64,000 nt of DNA. Source: Trinickia caryophylli (GTDB taxonomy: Bacteria > Pseudomonadota > Gammaproteobacteria > Burkholderiales > Burkholderiaceae). The position numbers were made by a program, and so were the translations under genes. The DNA is taken from NCBI RefSeq assembly GCF_034424545.1, contig NZ_CP139971.1, positions 1,364,001-1,428,000 of the forward strand, written 5' to 3'. Numbering within the stretch: position 1 is the stretch's first letter; each line of letters begins with the position of its first letter. Below the pieces are notes generated by a model. It was not told the DNA's origin. It saw only the letters and a program-made list of their open reading frames with translations, and did no database searches. Shown here one piece after another: positions 53,696-63,099 of the stretch.

Positions 53696-54448
53696 ATGAA
53701 GAAGTTCCTGGCCGGCCTGCTCATGGCCGTGGCGGCGGTTCAAGCCAGCGCTGCACCCGCCTGCTCGCAATTCGTTCCCGGGGCGGAGTTCCCGGTGCTG
53801 ACGAACCCGAAGATGGCGCCGAAGACGCGCCTCGTCTGCTACTCCGATTTCGTCGTGCTCCACTCAGGCATCACACACGGCCCGCTCTGGTCGGCCGAGC
53901 ACCTCACGCGCGATCATCTGCGCGAGGCCAAGGAACAGGTCCGCACCAACAAGTTCTACGAAGAGCCGTCGTTGCCGGCCGGCGAAGGTGCAACGCTCGC
54001 CGACTACAAGCGCAGCGGGTTCGATCGCGGGCACATGAGCCCGGCCGGCGACCGCTTCAGCGGCACGGCGATGGCCGAGTCCTTCACGCTCGCCAACATC
54101 GTGCCGCAGGACCGCGACAACAATCAGCATCTGTGGGCCCGCATCGAATCCGCCGTGCGCAAGATCGCGGCCAGGAACGGCGATGCCTACGTCATCACCG
54201 GGCCGCTCTTCACCGGCGGCCAGTTGCGCACGATCGGCGCGACGCGCGTATTCGTGCCGACGCAGATCTTCAAGGTCGTCTACGTGCCGGCGGCGCGCAC
54301 GGCATTTGCAATCGTCGTCGATAACCGCGCGACCGACAGCTACGACGTGAAATCGGTGCTTGAATTCGAATCGATGAGCGGCATACGGATTCCGGGCATT
54401 CCCGAATCGCTGAAAAACCAACGCATCGGAGGACTGAAAGGTGTCTGA
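53696..54448 (+). CDS. Secreted DNA/RNA non-specific endonuclease (NUC family)
   Basis: A 250-residue exported nuclease. A Sec signal (MKKFLAGLLMAVAAVQASA) ends after residue 20. The catalytic motif DRGHMSPAGD has His113 as the general base, and NIVPQDRDNNQHLW supplies the metal-binding Asn. These are the signatures of the Serratia-type beta-beta-alpha-metal nucleases, which degrade DNA and RNA without sequence preference. The last eight bases overlap the following small gene. It may be used to feed on DNA or break down neutrophil traps, but this is not shown by sequence. Confidence 0.92.
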   Translation: MKKFLAGLLMAVAAVQASAAPACSQFVPGAEFPVLTNPKMAPKTRLVCYSDFVVLHSGITHGPLWSAEHLTRDHLREAKEQVRTNKFYEEPSLPAGEGATLADYKRSGFDRGHMSPAGDRFSGTAMAESFTLANIVPQDRDNNQHLWARIESAVRKIAARNGDAYVITGPLFTGGQLRTIGATRVFVPTQIFKVVYVPAARTAFAIVVDNRATDSYDVKSVLEFESMSGIRIPGIPESLKNQRIGGLKGV

Positions 54449-54707
54449 CTTCAACGCTTACGCGAATGACGACGACGTACTCAACATCGAGGGCGACGCG
54501 CTGACCGTTTCCAACGGCACCACGCGCGTGGTGATCGCCGGCACGCTCGAGATCGCGCGCGACCGGCGCGGCTTGAAAGCGGCGCTCGCGCTCAAGCAAG
54601 CCGTCGATGCCATCGTGACGAGCCTGCAGGGCGATTCGCATCTGCCGCAGCGCGTAGACGACGAGCCGCCCACACCCACCGGCACCGTGGACAACCCATT
54701 CGCCTGA
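54441..54707 (+). CDS. Small acidic protein overlapping the nuclease gene
   Basis: An 88-residue protein with no signal peptide, acidic overall (SDFNAYANDDDVLNIEGDAL at the N-terminus), with a central helix (RGLKAALALKQAVDAIVTSL) and a Pro-rich end. It starts with GTG at 54441, preceded by GGAGG eight bases upstream, inside the end of the nuclease gene (eight-base overlap). Tight coupling with the nuclease suggests a functional link, perhaps an intracellular inhibitor. No known nuclease inhibitor fold is recognised, so the link is inference. Confidence 0.6.
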   Translation: MSDFNAYANDDDVLNIEGDALTVSNGTTRVVIAGTLEIARDRRGLKAALALKQAVDAIVTSLQGDSHLPQRVDDEPPTPTGTVDNPFA

Positions 54708-54835
54708 ACGCACCCGGGCGCGCCGTTATTCAGCGAATGACACATTCAATCGCTTGAAGACGGCCGGCGAAGTGTGCAATGGTGACGAAGTCTGCAACCC
54801 GCGGGCCCCGCACGGCGGCCCGCTCACCGCCACCC

Positions 54836-55360
54836 ATGAAGACGCTCACCGACCAGCTTTCGCAATACGCCGCCTATCACCGCGACCGCCGCAACGTTGC
54901 GACGCATTTCGTCGGCATTCCGATGATAGTCGTCGCGCTCGCGGTTCTGCTGAGCCGCCCCGCGTCGACGCTCGGCGTGCTGCCACTGGCCATTTCCCCG
55001 GCGTGGCTGCTCTTCGGCGCCGCGACGATCTACTATCTGCTGCTCGATCTTCCGCTCGGCGCGGCGATGCTCGTGCTGTCGGCGGCCTGCGTGGCCTTCG
55101 GCCACTGGGCGGCTTCGCTTTCCACGGTTGCCTGGGCCGGCACGGGCCTCGGGCTTTTTCTCGTCGGCTGGGTGTTTCAGTTCGTCGGACACATCGCCTA
55201 CGAACATCGGAAGCCCGCATTCGTGGACGATATCGTCGGCCTCTTGATCGGTCCGCTCTTCGTGCTCGCCGAGGCGCTCTTCGGGCTCGGCTGGCGGCCT
55301 GGCCTGCGCGAGGCAATCGAGCGCCGCAGCGAGGCCACGCCTGCCGGCGGCGGGCGATAA
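54836..55360 (+). CDS. Mpo1-like (DUF962) membrane protein
   Basis: A 174-residue protein with four hydrophobic segments. The conserved N-terminal segment YAAYHRDRRNVATHFVGIP has the His residues that are conserved in Mpo1, a dioxygenase acting on 2-hydroxy fatty acids. FVGHIAYEHRKPAF supplies further conserved His and Glu. Its role in this bacterium is unknown. ATG 54836 begins the family core; an upstream ATG at 54779 would add 19 Arg/Thr-rich residues. Confidence 0.82.
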   Translation: MKTLTDQLSQYAAYHRDRRNVATHFVGIPMIVVALAVLLSRPASTLGVLPLAISPAWLLFGAATIYYLLLDLPLGAAMLVLSAACVAFGHWAASLSTVAWAGTGLGLFLVGWVFQFVGHIAYEHRKPAFVDDIVGLLIGPLFVLAEALFGLGWRPGLREAIERRSEATPAGGGR

Positions 55361-55452
55361 ACATCGCGCCGCACTCGCTGCGGGACCGCATTGGCGAAGC
55401 CACGCCGTCCAATGCACGGCAATGCCGAACAGGCGAAGCGGACCCGATACCT

Positions 55453-56343
55453 TCAGCGCGAACGCAGCAGCAACAGCGTATGCACGGCCGTGACGGCGAC
55501 GGCAGCCCAGATCGGCGCGTAGGTCCACCATTGCTGCGCCGTCAGCGATTCGCCGAGCAGCGCTACTGAAATCACGACGAGCAGCACGGGCTCGACGTAG
55601 CCCAGAATGCCGAAGAGCGCCATCGGCAGCAAACGGCTCGCCTTCAGATAAGAAGCCAGCGCGGCCGTGCTCAGCGCGCCGAGCCCCGGCAGCAGCACCG
55701 CCCACAGCATCGGGCTGCCGAATGCCGCGCGTGCCGCTTCGCTCGTCGCAACGAGCACGACGGCGACCGGTACGATCAGCAACGTCTCCAGGGCGAAGGT
55801 CGCGAGCGAATCGGCACCGATCCTGCGGCGAATCACGAAGTAAGGCGGATAGCCGAGCGCCACCACGAGCGTCGGCCAGGAAAATGCGTGCGTGGCCAGG
55901 AACTCGTGCGCCACGCCCACGGCGGCGCACGCGAGCGCGAGCCATTGCATGCCCGAAAGGGGCTCGCGGTAGTAGAAACGCCCCACGAGCGCCATGCAAA
56001 GCGGCAGCAAGAAATAGCCGAGCGACACTTCGAGCACACGCCCGTGCAGCGGCGCCCACATGAAGAGCCACAGTTGCGTGGCCATCAGCGCGGAGCACAT
56101 GACCAGTGCCAATGCCACGCGCTTGTCGCGCGCCGCACGGCCCGCAAGCTCGATCAGCGCGGGCAGGCGCGAGCGCAACAGCACGAGCAGCAGGGCGCCC
56201 GGAGCCGTCCAGAGAATCCGCCACGCGAAAATGTCGAGCCCGCCAAGCGGAGCCAGAAGCCGCGTATACGCGGACATGAGGGCGAACAAAGCGGAGGCGG
56301 ATACCGCGAGCGCGATGCCTCGGCCCATACCGAGCGAATTCAT
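55453..56343 (-). CDS. EamA/DMT family transporter (RarD-like)
   Basis: A 296-residue membrane protein with about ten transmembrane helices in two EamA halves. The start MGRGIALAVSASALFALMSAYTRLL and the second half SYLKASRLLPMALFGILGYVEPVLLVVISVALLGESL match the drug/metabolite transporter superfamily and resemble RarD. It exports an unknown metabolite. The start at 56343 lacks a clear ribosome-binding site, and a TTG start at 56394 is an alternative. It is convergent with the Mpo1 gene. Confidence 0.85.
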   Translation of the reverse strand: MNSLGMGRGIALAVSASALFALMSAYTRLLAPLGGLDIFAWRILWTAPGALLLVLLRSRLPALIELAGRAARDKRVALALVMCSALMATQLWLFMWAPLHGRVLEVSLGYFLLPLCMALVGRFYYREPLSGMQWLALACAAVGVAHEFLATHAFSWPTLVVALGYPPYFVIRRRIGADSLATFALETLLIVPVAVVLVATSEAARAAFGSPMLWAVLLPGLGALSTAALASYLKASRLLPMALFGILGYVEPVLLVVISVALLGESLTAQQWWTYAPIWAAVAVTAVHTLLLLRSR

Positions 56344-56546
56344 GGGAGGGAGCTGAATATCGTTGTTCTTCTGATCTTCCGATCTGCCGATCAAAAGACA
56401 AACTGCAAAGGCACACGCACAAAGCGCTTTACCAGCAAGCCGGAGGCACGAAACGAGAGCCGTTTTTCGTTAGCGGCGCATATCGAGGCGTATCAACGCG
56501 TATCGAAGCATATCGGGGCGCGGCGCCATAAATTACCGCAAACCGC

Positions 56547-56843
56547 TCAATGCTGCTCGAAGCGAGCGAAGCGTTTCTCGATGGCCCGCTCTTCGCTCGT
56601 GCATTCGGTCACGCGTGCCGAAGGCGGCCCGCGGCGCATCCATTCGAGCATCCGATCGATGCGCTCGGCCGGGCCCTGCACCATTGCCTCCACGGAGCCG
56701 TCGGGCAAGTTCGAAACCCAGCCCGTAATGCCGAGCGAATGCGCCTGGCGCACCGTCGCATGGCGAAAGCCGACGCCTTGCACGATGCCCTGCACGCGCA
56801 CGTAATACGTTTCGATCCTGCTATTCAAATCGGGGCCAATCAT
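56547..56843 (-). CDS. acyP: Acylphosphatase
   Basis: A 98-residue enzyme that hydrolyses the acyl phosphate bond. The signature is intact: VQGIVQGVGFRHATVRQAHSLGITGWVSNLPDGSVEA, with the catalytic Arg of VGFR and the Asn of GWVSN. The ATG at 56843 has GGGAG eight bases upstream; an upstream ATG at 56879 would add 12 residues. It stands alone between the EamA transporter and the cyclic-di-GMP protein. Confidence 0.95.
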   Translation of the reverse strand: MIGPDLNSRIETYYVRVQGIVQGVGFRHATVRQAHSLGITGWVSNLPDGSVEAMVQGPAERIDRMLEWMRRGPPSARVTECTSEERAIEKRFARFEQH

Positions 56844-56997
56844 ACCCGCTTCTCCCAGCGAACGCTTCAAACCGGGCATTGTAGTCGCCGTTGGCGGGAA
56901 GGGGCTCGCCGGCCTGGCCTAAAGAATCGTCGCCGGACCGCCGTTAATTGCACTAATTGCGAGAAGCGACAACGCATTTGCGTGACAGGAGACTTTC

Positions 56998-59700
56998 GTG
57001 GCTGAAGGACACCACGCAGCAGGAGTCGATCGCAACGGCGTGCCCCGACGTTGGCTTGGCGGGTACGGAAAGACGGCGGTCAGCATCGCAGCCTGCGCCA
57101 TCGCGCTGGCCCTGGCGTTTCGCGCCGCCGTCCGGCTGTCCATCGGACTCGAAGTGGACGTGCTCGCCACGGCGGCGGCCTTGGCGTGCCTCGCCTATGG
57201 CATCTATGTCAGGCATCGGCTCGAAATAGCCGAGGCGCGCACACGCATCGCCGATCGGAAAGGCGAAGCCCTCTTTCACGCGTACTTCGAAGGCCATCCG
57301 CTGCCGATGCTCGTCTACGACATCGAAACGCTGACCGTCAGCGCGGCCAACGACGCGGCCTTGCAGGTATACGGGTATGCGCGCGAAGAACTCGCGGGCC
57401 TGCCGATTACCGCACTGCGCCCCGAGGAAGATCGTGCCCGGTTTCTGGCGGCCTTCGGCGAGTTCATCGTCAGCCCCGGCCCCAAAAGCGGTGCCCCGGG
57501 GGTACGCACGCACTTGCGCAAAGACGGCTCACGGCTATTCGTCGAGCCGACATATCACATCATGACCTATCACGAGCGCCAGGCGTGCTTCGTCGTCATC
57601 GTAGACGTGACCGAGAAAGAGCAGGCGAAGGCGGCGCTGCAGCAATCGAAGCAAATGCTCGAAGTGGTTATCGACAGCGTACCCCAGCGCATTTTCTGGA
57701 AAGATACCGCGTCCCGCTATCTGGGATGCAATCAGGCGTTCGCGGACGACGTCGGCGTGCAAGACAGCCGCGAAGTCATCGGCCGCACCGACGATGACAT
57801 GCCTTGGCACAATGCGGCCGCTGGCGCGCGCGCACGCGACCGGGCAGTACTCGAGAGCGGAAAGCCGTCGCATTACGAAGAATTCGTGCCAGCGGCGCGC
57901 GGCGTGTGGCGCTGGCTGCGCAAGACGAAGGTGCCGCTTCGCGATGCGAACGACGCAATTATCGGCCTGCTCGCCACGTACGAGGACATCACCGATCGCA
58001 AAAATGCCGACCTTACGCTGCATTTGCGCAGCCGCGCACTCGATGCAAGCGTCAACGCGGTACTCATCACGCGCAGGACCGACGAAGGGGACCTGATCGA
58101 GTACGCCAATCCGGCATTCGAGCGGATCACCGGGTACTCGATCGAATCCGTCAAAGGCCAGGACTGCCGCTTCTTGCACGGCACGGACCGCAATCAAGGC
58201 GGGCTCGATTCCATACGCCGCGCACTACAGCAGGACCGCGAGGTGACGACGCTGCTGCGCAATTACCGGCGCGACGGCACCCTATTCTGGAACCAGATCT
58301 ACATTGCGCCCGTGCGCGACGAAGGTGGACGCCTCACGCACCATATCAGCGTGCTCAACGACGTGACGGAACTCGTGCGATCGCGCGACTTGCTGAGCCA
58401 GCAGGCCAATGTCGATTCGCTGACGACACTGCCGAATCGCAACCGCTTCAACGAGCGGTTGGCCGACGCGATCGCCGATGCACGCATGAACGGCTCGCGC
58501 GTGGCGCTCGTGTTCATGGACGTCGATCACTTCAAGGACGTCAACGACAGCCTGGGCCATGGCGTGGGCGACCGCCTGCTGCACGAGATCGGCGCAAGGC
58601 TTTCCGCATGCGTCAGCGAGACCGATACCGTCGCGCGTTATGGCGGCGACGAGTTCGTCATCGTCGTGCTCGAATCGGGCGCGCAGGACCGCCTGACGGA
58701 AGTGCTGGCCCGCGTTTCGCAGGCCTTTGCGCGCCCCGTGTGGATCGACGACACGGAGTTCTACGTGGAGACGAGCATCGGCATCGCCTGCTTTCCCACC
58801 GACGGGCACGATGCCGAAACCCTTTTGCGGCGCGCCGATCTCGCGATGTATCGCGCCAAATCGAACGGACGCAACGGCGTGCAGCGCTTCACGCCGGAGC
58901 TGGGACGCGCGGCCGACGATCGCCTGCATTTCTCGCGGCGCATGCGCATGGCGCTCGCGAACGGCGAATTCCGCCTCGAGTATCAGCCGCAAGTCGATCT
59001 GCAGACGAACCGCGTGACGGGCGTGGAGGCACTACTGCGCTGGACCGATGCCGAGCTCGGCCCCGTAAGCCCCGCCACGTTCATTCCGATCGCCGAAGAA
59101 AATGGCCTCATCGTGCCGATCGGCGAGTGGGTCATGCAGCAGTCCTGTTTCCAGGCCCAGGTCTGGCAGGCAACTTTGCCGGGCCTGCGCATGTCCGTAA
59201 ACCTCTCGCCGCGGCAGTTCGCACGCGCCGATATCCTGCGCGTGATCCAGCAGGCGCTCGGGCGCGCGCAGCTGGCCCCGCATCTGCTCGAAGTCGAAAT
59301 CACCGAGGGCGCGCTGCTGAACCTCGGCTCGCTCGACGTGCTCAACGCATTGCGCGCAATGGGCATCGACATCGCGATCGACGATTTCGGCACCGGTTAC
59401 TCGAGTCTCTCCTACCTGCGCAGTTTCCGCGCCGAGCGGCTCAAGCTCGACATGTCGTTCGTGCGCGGCATCGGCGTGCACCGCGAGGACGAGATCATCA
59501 CGCGGGCCATCCTCTCGCTTGGGCGCGCGCTCGGTTTCAGCGTCGTTGCGGAGGGCGTCGAAACGGACACGCAGCTCGCATTCCTGCGCCGCCATGGGTG
59601 CGCCGTCGTGCAAGGCTACCGCTTCGCGCGGCCAATGCCGGCGGCCGAGGCCCATGCCTTCGTTCGCCGCTTCAACGAAGGCGCGCTGATGTTCGGGTAA
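56998..59700 (+). CDS. Triple-PAS (third LOV-like) GGDEF-EAL cyclic-di-GMP protein
   Basis: A 900-residue membrane protein. Two N-terminal hydrophobic helices (about residues 25-65) are followed by three PAS domains (about 85-200, 210-335, 345-460), a GGDEF domain (motif at 549-553 intact) and an EAL domain (EAL at 677-679). The third PAS is LOV-like: GQDCRFLHG with Cys390, then [11 protein letters not shown] and VLNDVTE. The usual LOV glutamine is Leu453. The GGDEF has no RxxD inhibitory site. It may make and degrade cyclic-di-GMP in response to light, redox or ligand. The start is GTG with AGGAG upstream. Confidence 0.92.
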   Translation: MAEGHHAAGVDRNGVPRRWLGGYGKTAVSIAACAIALALAFRAAVRLSIGLEVDVLATAAALACLAYGIYVRHRLEIAEARTRIADRKGEALFHAYFEGHPLPMLVYDIETLTVSAANDAALQVYGYAREELAGLPITALRPEEDRARFLAAFGEFIVSPGPKSGAPGVRTHLRKDGSRLFVEPTYHIMTYHERQACFVVIVDVTEKEQAKAALQQSKQMLEVVIDSVPQRIFWKDTASRYLGCNQAFADDVGVQDSREVIGRTDDDMPWHNAAAGARARDRAVLESGKPSHYEEFVPAARGVWRWLRKTKVPLRDANDAIIGLLATYEDITDRKNADLTLHLRSRALDASVNAVLITRRTDEGDLIEYANPAFERITGYSIESVKGQDCRFLHGTDRNQGGLDSIRRALQQDREVTTLLRNYRRDGTLFWNQIYIAPVRDEGGRLTHHISVLNDVTELVRSRDLLSQQANVDSLTTLPNRNRFNERLADAIADARMNGSRVALVFMDVDHFKDVNDSLGHGVGDRLLHEIGARLSACVSETDTVARYGGDEFVIVVLESGAQDRLTEVLARVSQAFARPVWIDDTEFYVETSIGIACFPTDGHDAETLLRRADLAMYRAKSNGRNGVQRFTPELGRAADDRLHFSRRMRMALANGEFRLEYQPQVDLQTNRVTGVEALLRWTDAELGPVSPATFIPIAEENGLIVPIGEWVMQQSCFQAQVWQATLPGLRMSVNLSPRQFARADILRVIQQALGRAQLAPHLLEVEITEGALLNLGSLDVLNALRAMGIDIAIDDFGTGYSSLSYLRSFRAERLKLDMSFVRGIGVHREDEIITRAILSLGRALGFSVVAEGVETDTQLAFLRRHGCAVVQGYRFARPMPAAEAHAFVRRFNEGALMFG

Positions 59701-59818
59701 TTCGGCCGGGCGCGCCGCCGCCCTGGCCCTCGCCCCCCGCATCCGCCATCCCCGATTACAATCGCACCTCGTTCGATGCGGCGCACCGCATCGCCACAAA
59801 TCGAGGAATGCGATACCC

Positions 59819-60829
59819 ATGACCGCCACATCACGCGATCTCGTGCTCGTCACGGGCGCTTCGGGCTTCGTCGGCTCTGCCGTCGCACGCGCCGCGCTCG
59901 GACGTGGCCATGCCGTGCGCGTGCTCGTCCGACCGACGAGCCCGCGCAAGAATCTCGAAGCACTCGATGCGCAGGTCGTCGTCGGCGACATGCGCGACGA
60001 AGCCTCGATGCGTAAAGCACTCGAAGGCGTGCGCTATCTGCTGCACGTGGCGGCCGATTACCGGCTCTGGGCAGCGGACCCCGACGAAATCGTGCGCGCC
60101 AACCTGGAAGGCACCGAGGCGACGATGCGCGCCGCACTTGCGCAGGGCGTCGAGCGTGTCGTCTACACGAGCAGCGTCGCGACGCTGAAGGTCACGAGCG
60201 AAGGCCGCGAAGCGAATGAAACGATGGCGCTCGCGGCCGATCAGGCTATCGGCGTCTACAAGCGCAGCAAAGTGCTGGCCGAACGCGCCGTCGAGCGCAT
60301 GATCGCCGAGGCCGGGCTGCCTGCGGTCATCGTCAACCCATCCACGCCAATCGGCCCGCGCGACGTCAAACCGACGCCTACTGGCCGCATCATCGTGGAG
60401 GCCGCGCTCGGCAAGATTCCGGCATTCGTCGATACGGGCCTGAACCTCGTGCACGTGGACGACGTTGCGCACGGCCACCTGCTCGCACTCGAGCGCGGCC
60501 GAATCGGCGAGCGTTACATTCTCGGCGGCGAAAACCTGCCGCTGCAGCAAATGCTCGCGGACATCGCGGCGCGCATGGGGCGCAAGGCGCCGACGGTACG
60601 CCTGCCGCGCTGGCCGCTCTACCCGATCGCACTCGGCGCGGAATGCGTGGCGAAGTTCACGAAGCGCGAACCGTTCGTGACGCTCGACGGTCTGAAAATG
60701 TCGAAGAACAAGATGTATTTCACGTCGGCGAAGGCCGAACGCGAACTGGGCTACCGCGCGCGGCCCTATCGCGAAGGACTGCACGATGCGCTCGAGTGGT
60801 TCCGCGAAGCTGGCTATCTGAGCCGTTGA
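59819..60829 (+). CDS. hpnA: Hopanoid-associated sugar epimerase/reductase HpnA
   Basis: A 336-residue NAD(P)-dependent extended SDR. The Rossmann motif VLVTGASGFVGSAVARAAL is at the N-terminus; YTSSVATL and YKRSK give the Tyr-Lys active pair. The sequence DYRLWAADPDEI and the LVHVDDVAHGHLLAL segment fit the HpnA family, which acts in hopanoid side-chain (ribose/pentose) metabolism. GAGGAA precedes the ATG. It is four genes from ispH, with hpnB nearby on the other strand, supporting the hopanoid role. Confidence 0.9.
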   Translation: MTATSRDLVLVTGASGFVGSAVARAALGRGHAVRVLVRPTSPRKNLEALDAQVVVGDMRDEASMRKALEGVRYLLHVAADYRLWAADPDEIVRANLEGTEATMRAALAQGVERVVYTSSVATLKVTSEGREANETMALAADQAIGVYKRSKVLAERAVERMIAEAGLPAVIVNPSTPIGPRDVKPTPTGRIIVEAALGKIPAFVDTGLNLVHVDDVAHGHLLALERGRIGERYILGGENLPLQQMLADIAARMGRKAPTVRLPRWPLYPIALGAECVAKFTKREPFVTLDGLKMSKNKMYFTSAKAERELGYRARPYREGLHDALEWFREAGYLSR

Positions 60830-60949
60830 TAAGCCCGTGAGGCGCCGCTGAGCGACAACGCGCGGTGTGTATTTTGTTACAACGTCGAGGCCGAAAACCA
60901 CCGGGGAAGCGCGCGCCGAGCCGTTAAAATCGCGAGTTCACTCCCGAGA

Positions 60950-61429
60950 ATGCAGCAGATGAATCTTAACGAACAGATCGGCGCGCTCGAAGCGAGCGTC
61001 GATCGAATCAACGAACTGAACCGGCTTGCGCACGAGGCGCTCGCCGCGGCGGCCGAAAGCGCCCGCGCCGAGCAGGCGGCGCCCGAAAAAACCGAAGAAA
61101 CCGAGCAAAAGCCGACCCTGCGCGTAAGCCGTCCGTCGCAGGACGCGATTACGCTCGCGATCGGCGAGCAGTCCGTCGCGCTGCAGCCTGAGCAGATCGG
61201 CCAGTTGATCGAGGAACTCGCAAACGCGCGCGCCTCGATGACGCCCGAGCCGCCGATGGCGATCGCGCCTGGCTGGCGCTTCGCCGCCACCAGGAACCCC
61301 GTCATGGCCGTGCAGAAGCAGGCAAACGGCGACCGCCTGCTCATCGCGCGCCACACCGGGCACGGCTGGGTGCCGTTCACGCTGTCGCCGGACGCGATCA
61401 TCCAGCTCTACATGATGCTTTCGAAGTAA
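60950..61429 (+). CDS. Uncharacterised protein between hpnA and hpnB
   Basis: A 159-residue soluble protein. The N-terminus is a long helix (LNEQIGALEASVDRINELNR, residues 5-24), followed by an Ala/Glu linker and a compact C-terminal domain with IAIGEQSVALQPEQIGQLIEEL and WVPFTLSPDAIIQLYMML. No family is recognised. The start may be ATG 60950 or 60959 (MNLNEQI). Its placement between two hopanoid genes could be meaningful or coincidental. Confidence 0.72.
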   Translation: MQQMNLNEQIGALEASVDRINELNRLAHEALAAAAESARAEQAAPEKTEETEQKPTLRVSRPSQDAITLAIGEQSVALQPEQIGQLIEELANARASMTPEPPMAIAPGWRFAATRNPVMAVQKQANGDRLLIARHTGHGWVPFTLSPDAIIQLYMMLSK

Positions 61430-61517
61430 CGCCCCCGAAATAACGCCGGATATCCGGCCCCCGGGAGCGCACAGCGGGCCGGGGATACGACCGACGGCCC
61501 GGGCCGCCGCGCTGGCC

Positions 61518-62690
61518 TCAGCGCTCCTGTACGGGCGCCTGCACGCGAGCCTTCCATTGGCCGCCCTTACCGCGCCAGTAACGCACGGCCGACGCCACCG
61601 TCGCCCCCACGTAGAACAGCGCGACGAGCGGTAGCGCGGGCGCCCAATAGAGCGAACGCCGGTAGTACCGCAGCATCGGCGCATAGGCGCAGCACATCGC
61701 GGCCCATGCCAGCCATGCCGGCCAGCCCGGCGCGCCGAGCACGAGCGCCACTACGGGCGGCACGAGGTAGATGATCGTCATGCCGGCAAGCGTGCCCGCG
61801 AGCAGCCACGGCGAATAGCGCAGCTGCGTGAAGGCCGTGCGCGCGATCATGTTCCAGATCTCGCGCGGGCTGTCGTACGGGCGCAAAGAAAGGCTGCGAT
61901 CGGCCACGTCGAGGCGGATCGGGTGGCGCCCCGCACCGCGGTGCTTCACCCGCGCGGCAAGGCTGCAATCGTCGATGAGTTCGGCGCGAATCGCCTCGAT
62001 GCCGCCCGCCTCCTCGAGCGCCATGCGCCTGACGAGCATGCAGCCGCCGGCCGCCCCGGCCGTCTTGTTGCGTACGTCGTTGACCCAGGCGAACGGATAG
62101 AGCTTCGCGAAAAAGAAGACGAAGGCCGGGATCAGCGCCTTCTCCCAGAACGAATCGCAGCGCAGCCGAACCATCAGCGAGACGAGATCGCGCTGTTCCG
62201 CCGCCGCGCGCGCGACGAGTTGGGCAACGGCCTCGGGCGGATGCCCGATATCGGCATCGGTCAGCAAGAAGTAGTCGGCAGACAGGCCGAGGGCCTTCGC
62301 GGCGTCAATGCCTTGGGACTGCGCCCAAACCTTGCCCGACCAGCCCGGCGGCAGCGGCTCCGCCGCAACGACGTTGAGCCGCTCCGGGCATCCGAGTTCG
62401 AGCGCCGCGGCACGGGCGGCGTCGGCCGTGCCGTCGGTACTGTGGTCATCGACGACGATCACATGAAATTCGCCCTCGTATTGCTGCGCGAGCAGCGTGG
62501 CGAGCGCTTGCCCGATCACGTCGGCCTCGTTGCGCGCCGGCACGATGGCCACGACAGCCGGCCACGCGAACCCCGGCGGCGGGCTGACGGGGCCGGCCGG
62601 ACGCGTGCGCCAAAAACCGCCGCGCGCGAACAGCAGAACCGCCCAGATGACGAGCGAGAGCAGCGAAAGACCGAAGAGCACGGTGGTCAT
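61518..62690 (-). CDS. hpnB: Hopanoid biosynthesis-associated glycosyltransferase HpnB
   Basis: A 390-residue GT2 glycosyltransferase with an N-terminal transmembrane helix (LFGLSLLSLVIWAVLLFARG) and two to three C-terminal helices. The catalytic domain shows VVAIVPARNEADVIGQAL, the DXD-like TDADIGHPP and the Q/RxxRW-like region near RRMALEEAGG. This matches HpnB of hopanoid clusters. It is convergent with the uncharacterised gene and divergent from ispH. Together with hpnA and ispH it gives a hopanoid theme to the right end of the window. Confidence 0.92.
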   Translation of the reverse strand: MTTVLFGLSLLSLVIWAVLLFARGGFWRTRPAGPVSPPPGFAWPAVVAIVPARNEADVIGQALATLLAQQYEGEFHVIVVDDHSTDGTADAARAAALELGCPERLNVVAAEPLPPGWSGKVWAQSQGIDAAKALGLSADYFLLTDADIGHPPEAVAQLVARAAAEQRDLVSLMVRLRCDSFWEKALIPAFVFFFAKLYPFAWVNDVRNKTAGAAGGCMLVRRMALEEAGGIEAIRAELIDDCSLAARVKHRGAGRHPIRLDVADRSLSLRPYDSPREIWNMIARTAFTQLRYSPWLLAGTLAGMTIIYLVPPVVALVLGAPGWPAWLAWAAMCCAYAPMLRYYRRSLYWAPALPLVALFYVGATVASAVRYWRGKGGQWKARVQAPVQER

Positions 62691-63099
62691 GCGCGCCCCC
62701 CGTCGAATTCGGGCAAGAACGCGCAGCGGCCTGGTGCGGAATGCGTGTAGTGGTGGAAATCCATGCGGGTCGCGGCCATCGGCGATGGCTCCGTAAAGCA
62801 AACGTAAGGTTGGCGATGGCGAAGCTGCCTAGTTTAATGGGTCGAGCGCCGCGCCGCTCGCGAACCGGGCGCATGCCGGCGCCCGTGCGCCACGCGCAAC
62901 GGCGCAAAAGGGGCAAAAACGGGCTTTGAAGCGTTTGCCGGCCGATGGCGTTAGAATGCGCGTTTGGGTTCAGTTTGCCGGCTATCACGCCCGCTTTCTA
63001 ATTAATAATTAGTTGGATCAGTTCGGTTGGGGCGATCTGAGCGCGTGCTCTGCGTCGGCTCAATCCGATACCCCCGACTCAGTCGGAGTTCGCCACAAC
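62691..63099. other. Divergent region between hpnB and ispH
   Basis: No gene is seen in 409 bases. A perfect palindrome CTAATTA-A-TAATTAG (62998-63012) lies 88 bases upstream of ispH in an AT-rich patch. A second hairpin CCGAC-TCA-GTCGG (63074-63086) lies just before the ribosome-binding region. A TAGAAT -10-like box is near 62952. Confidence 0.45.
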
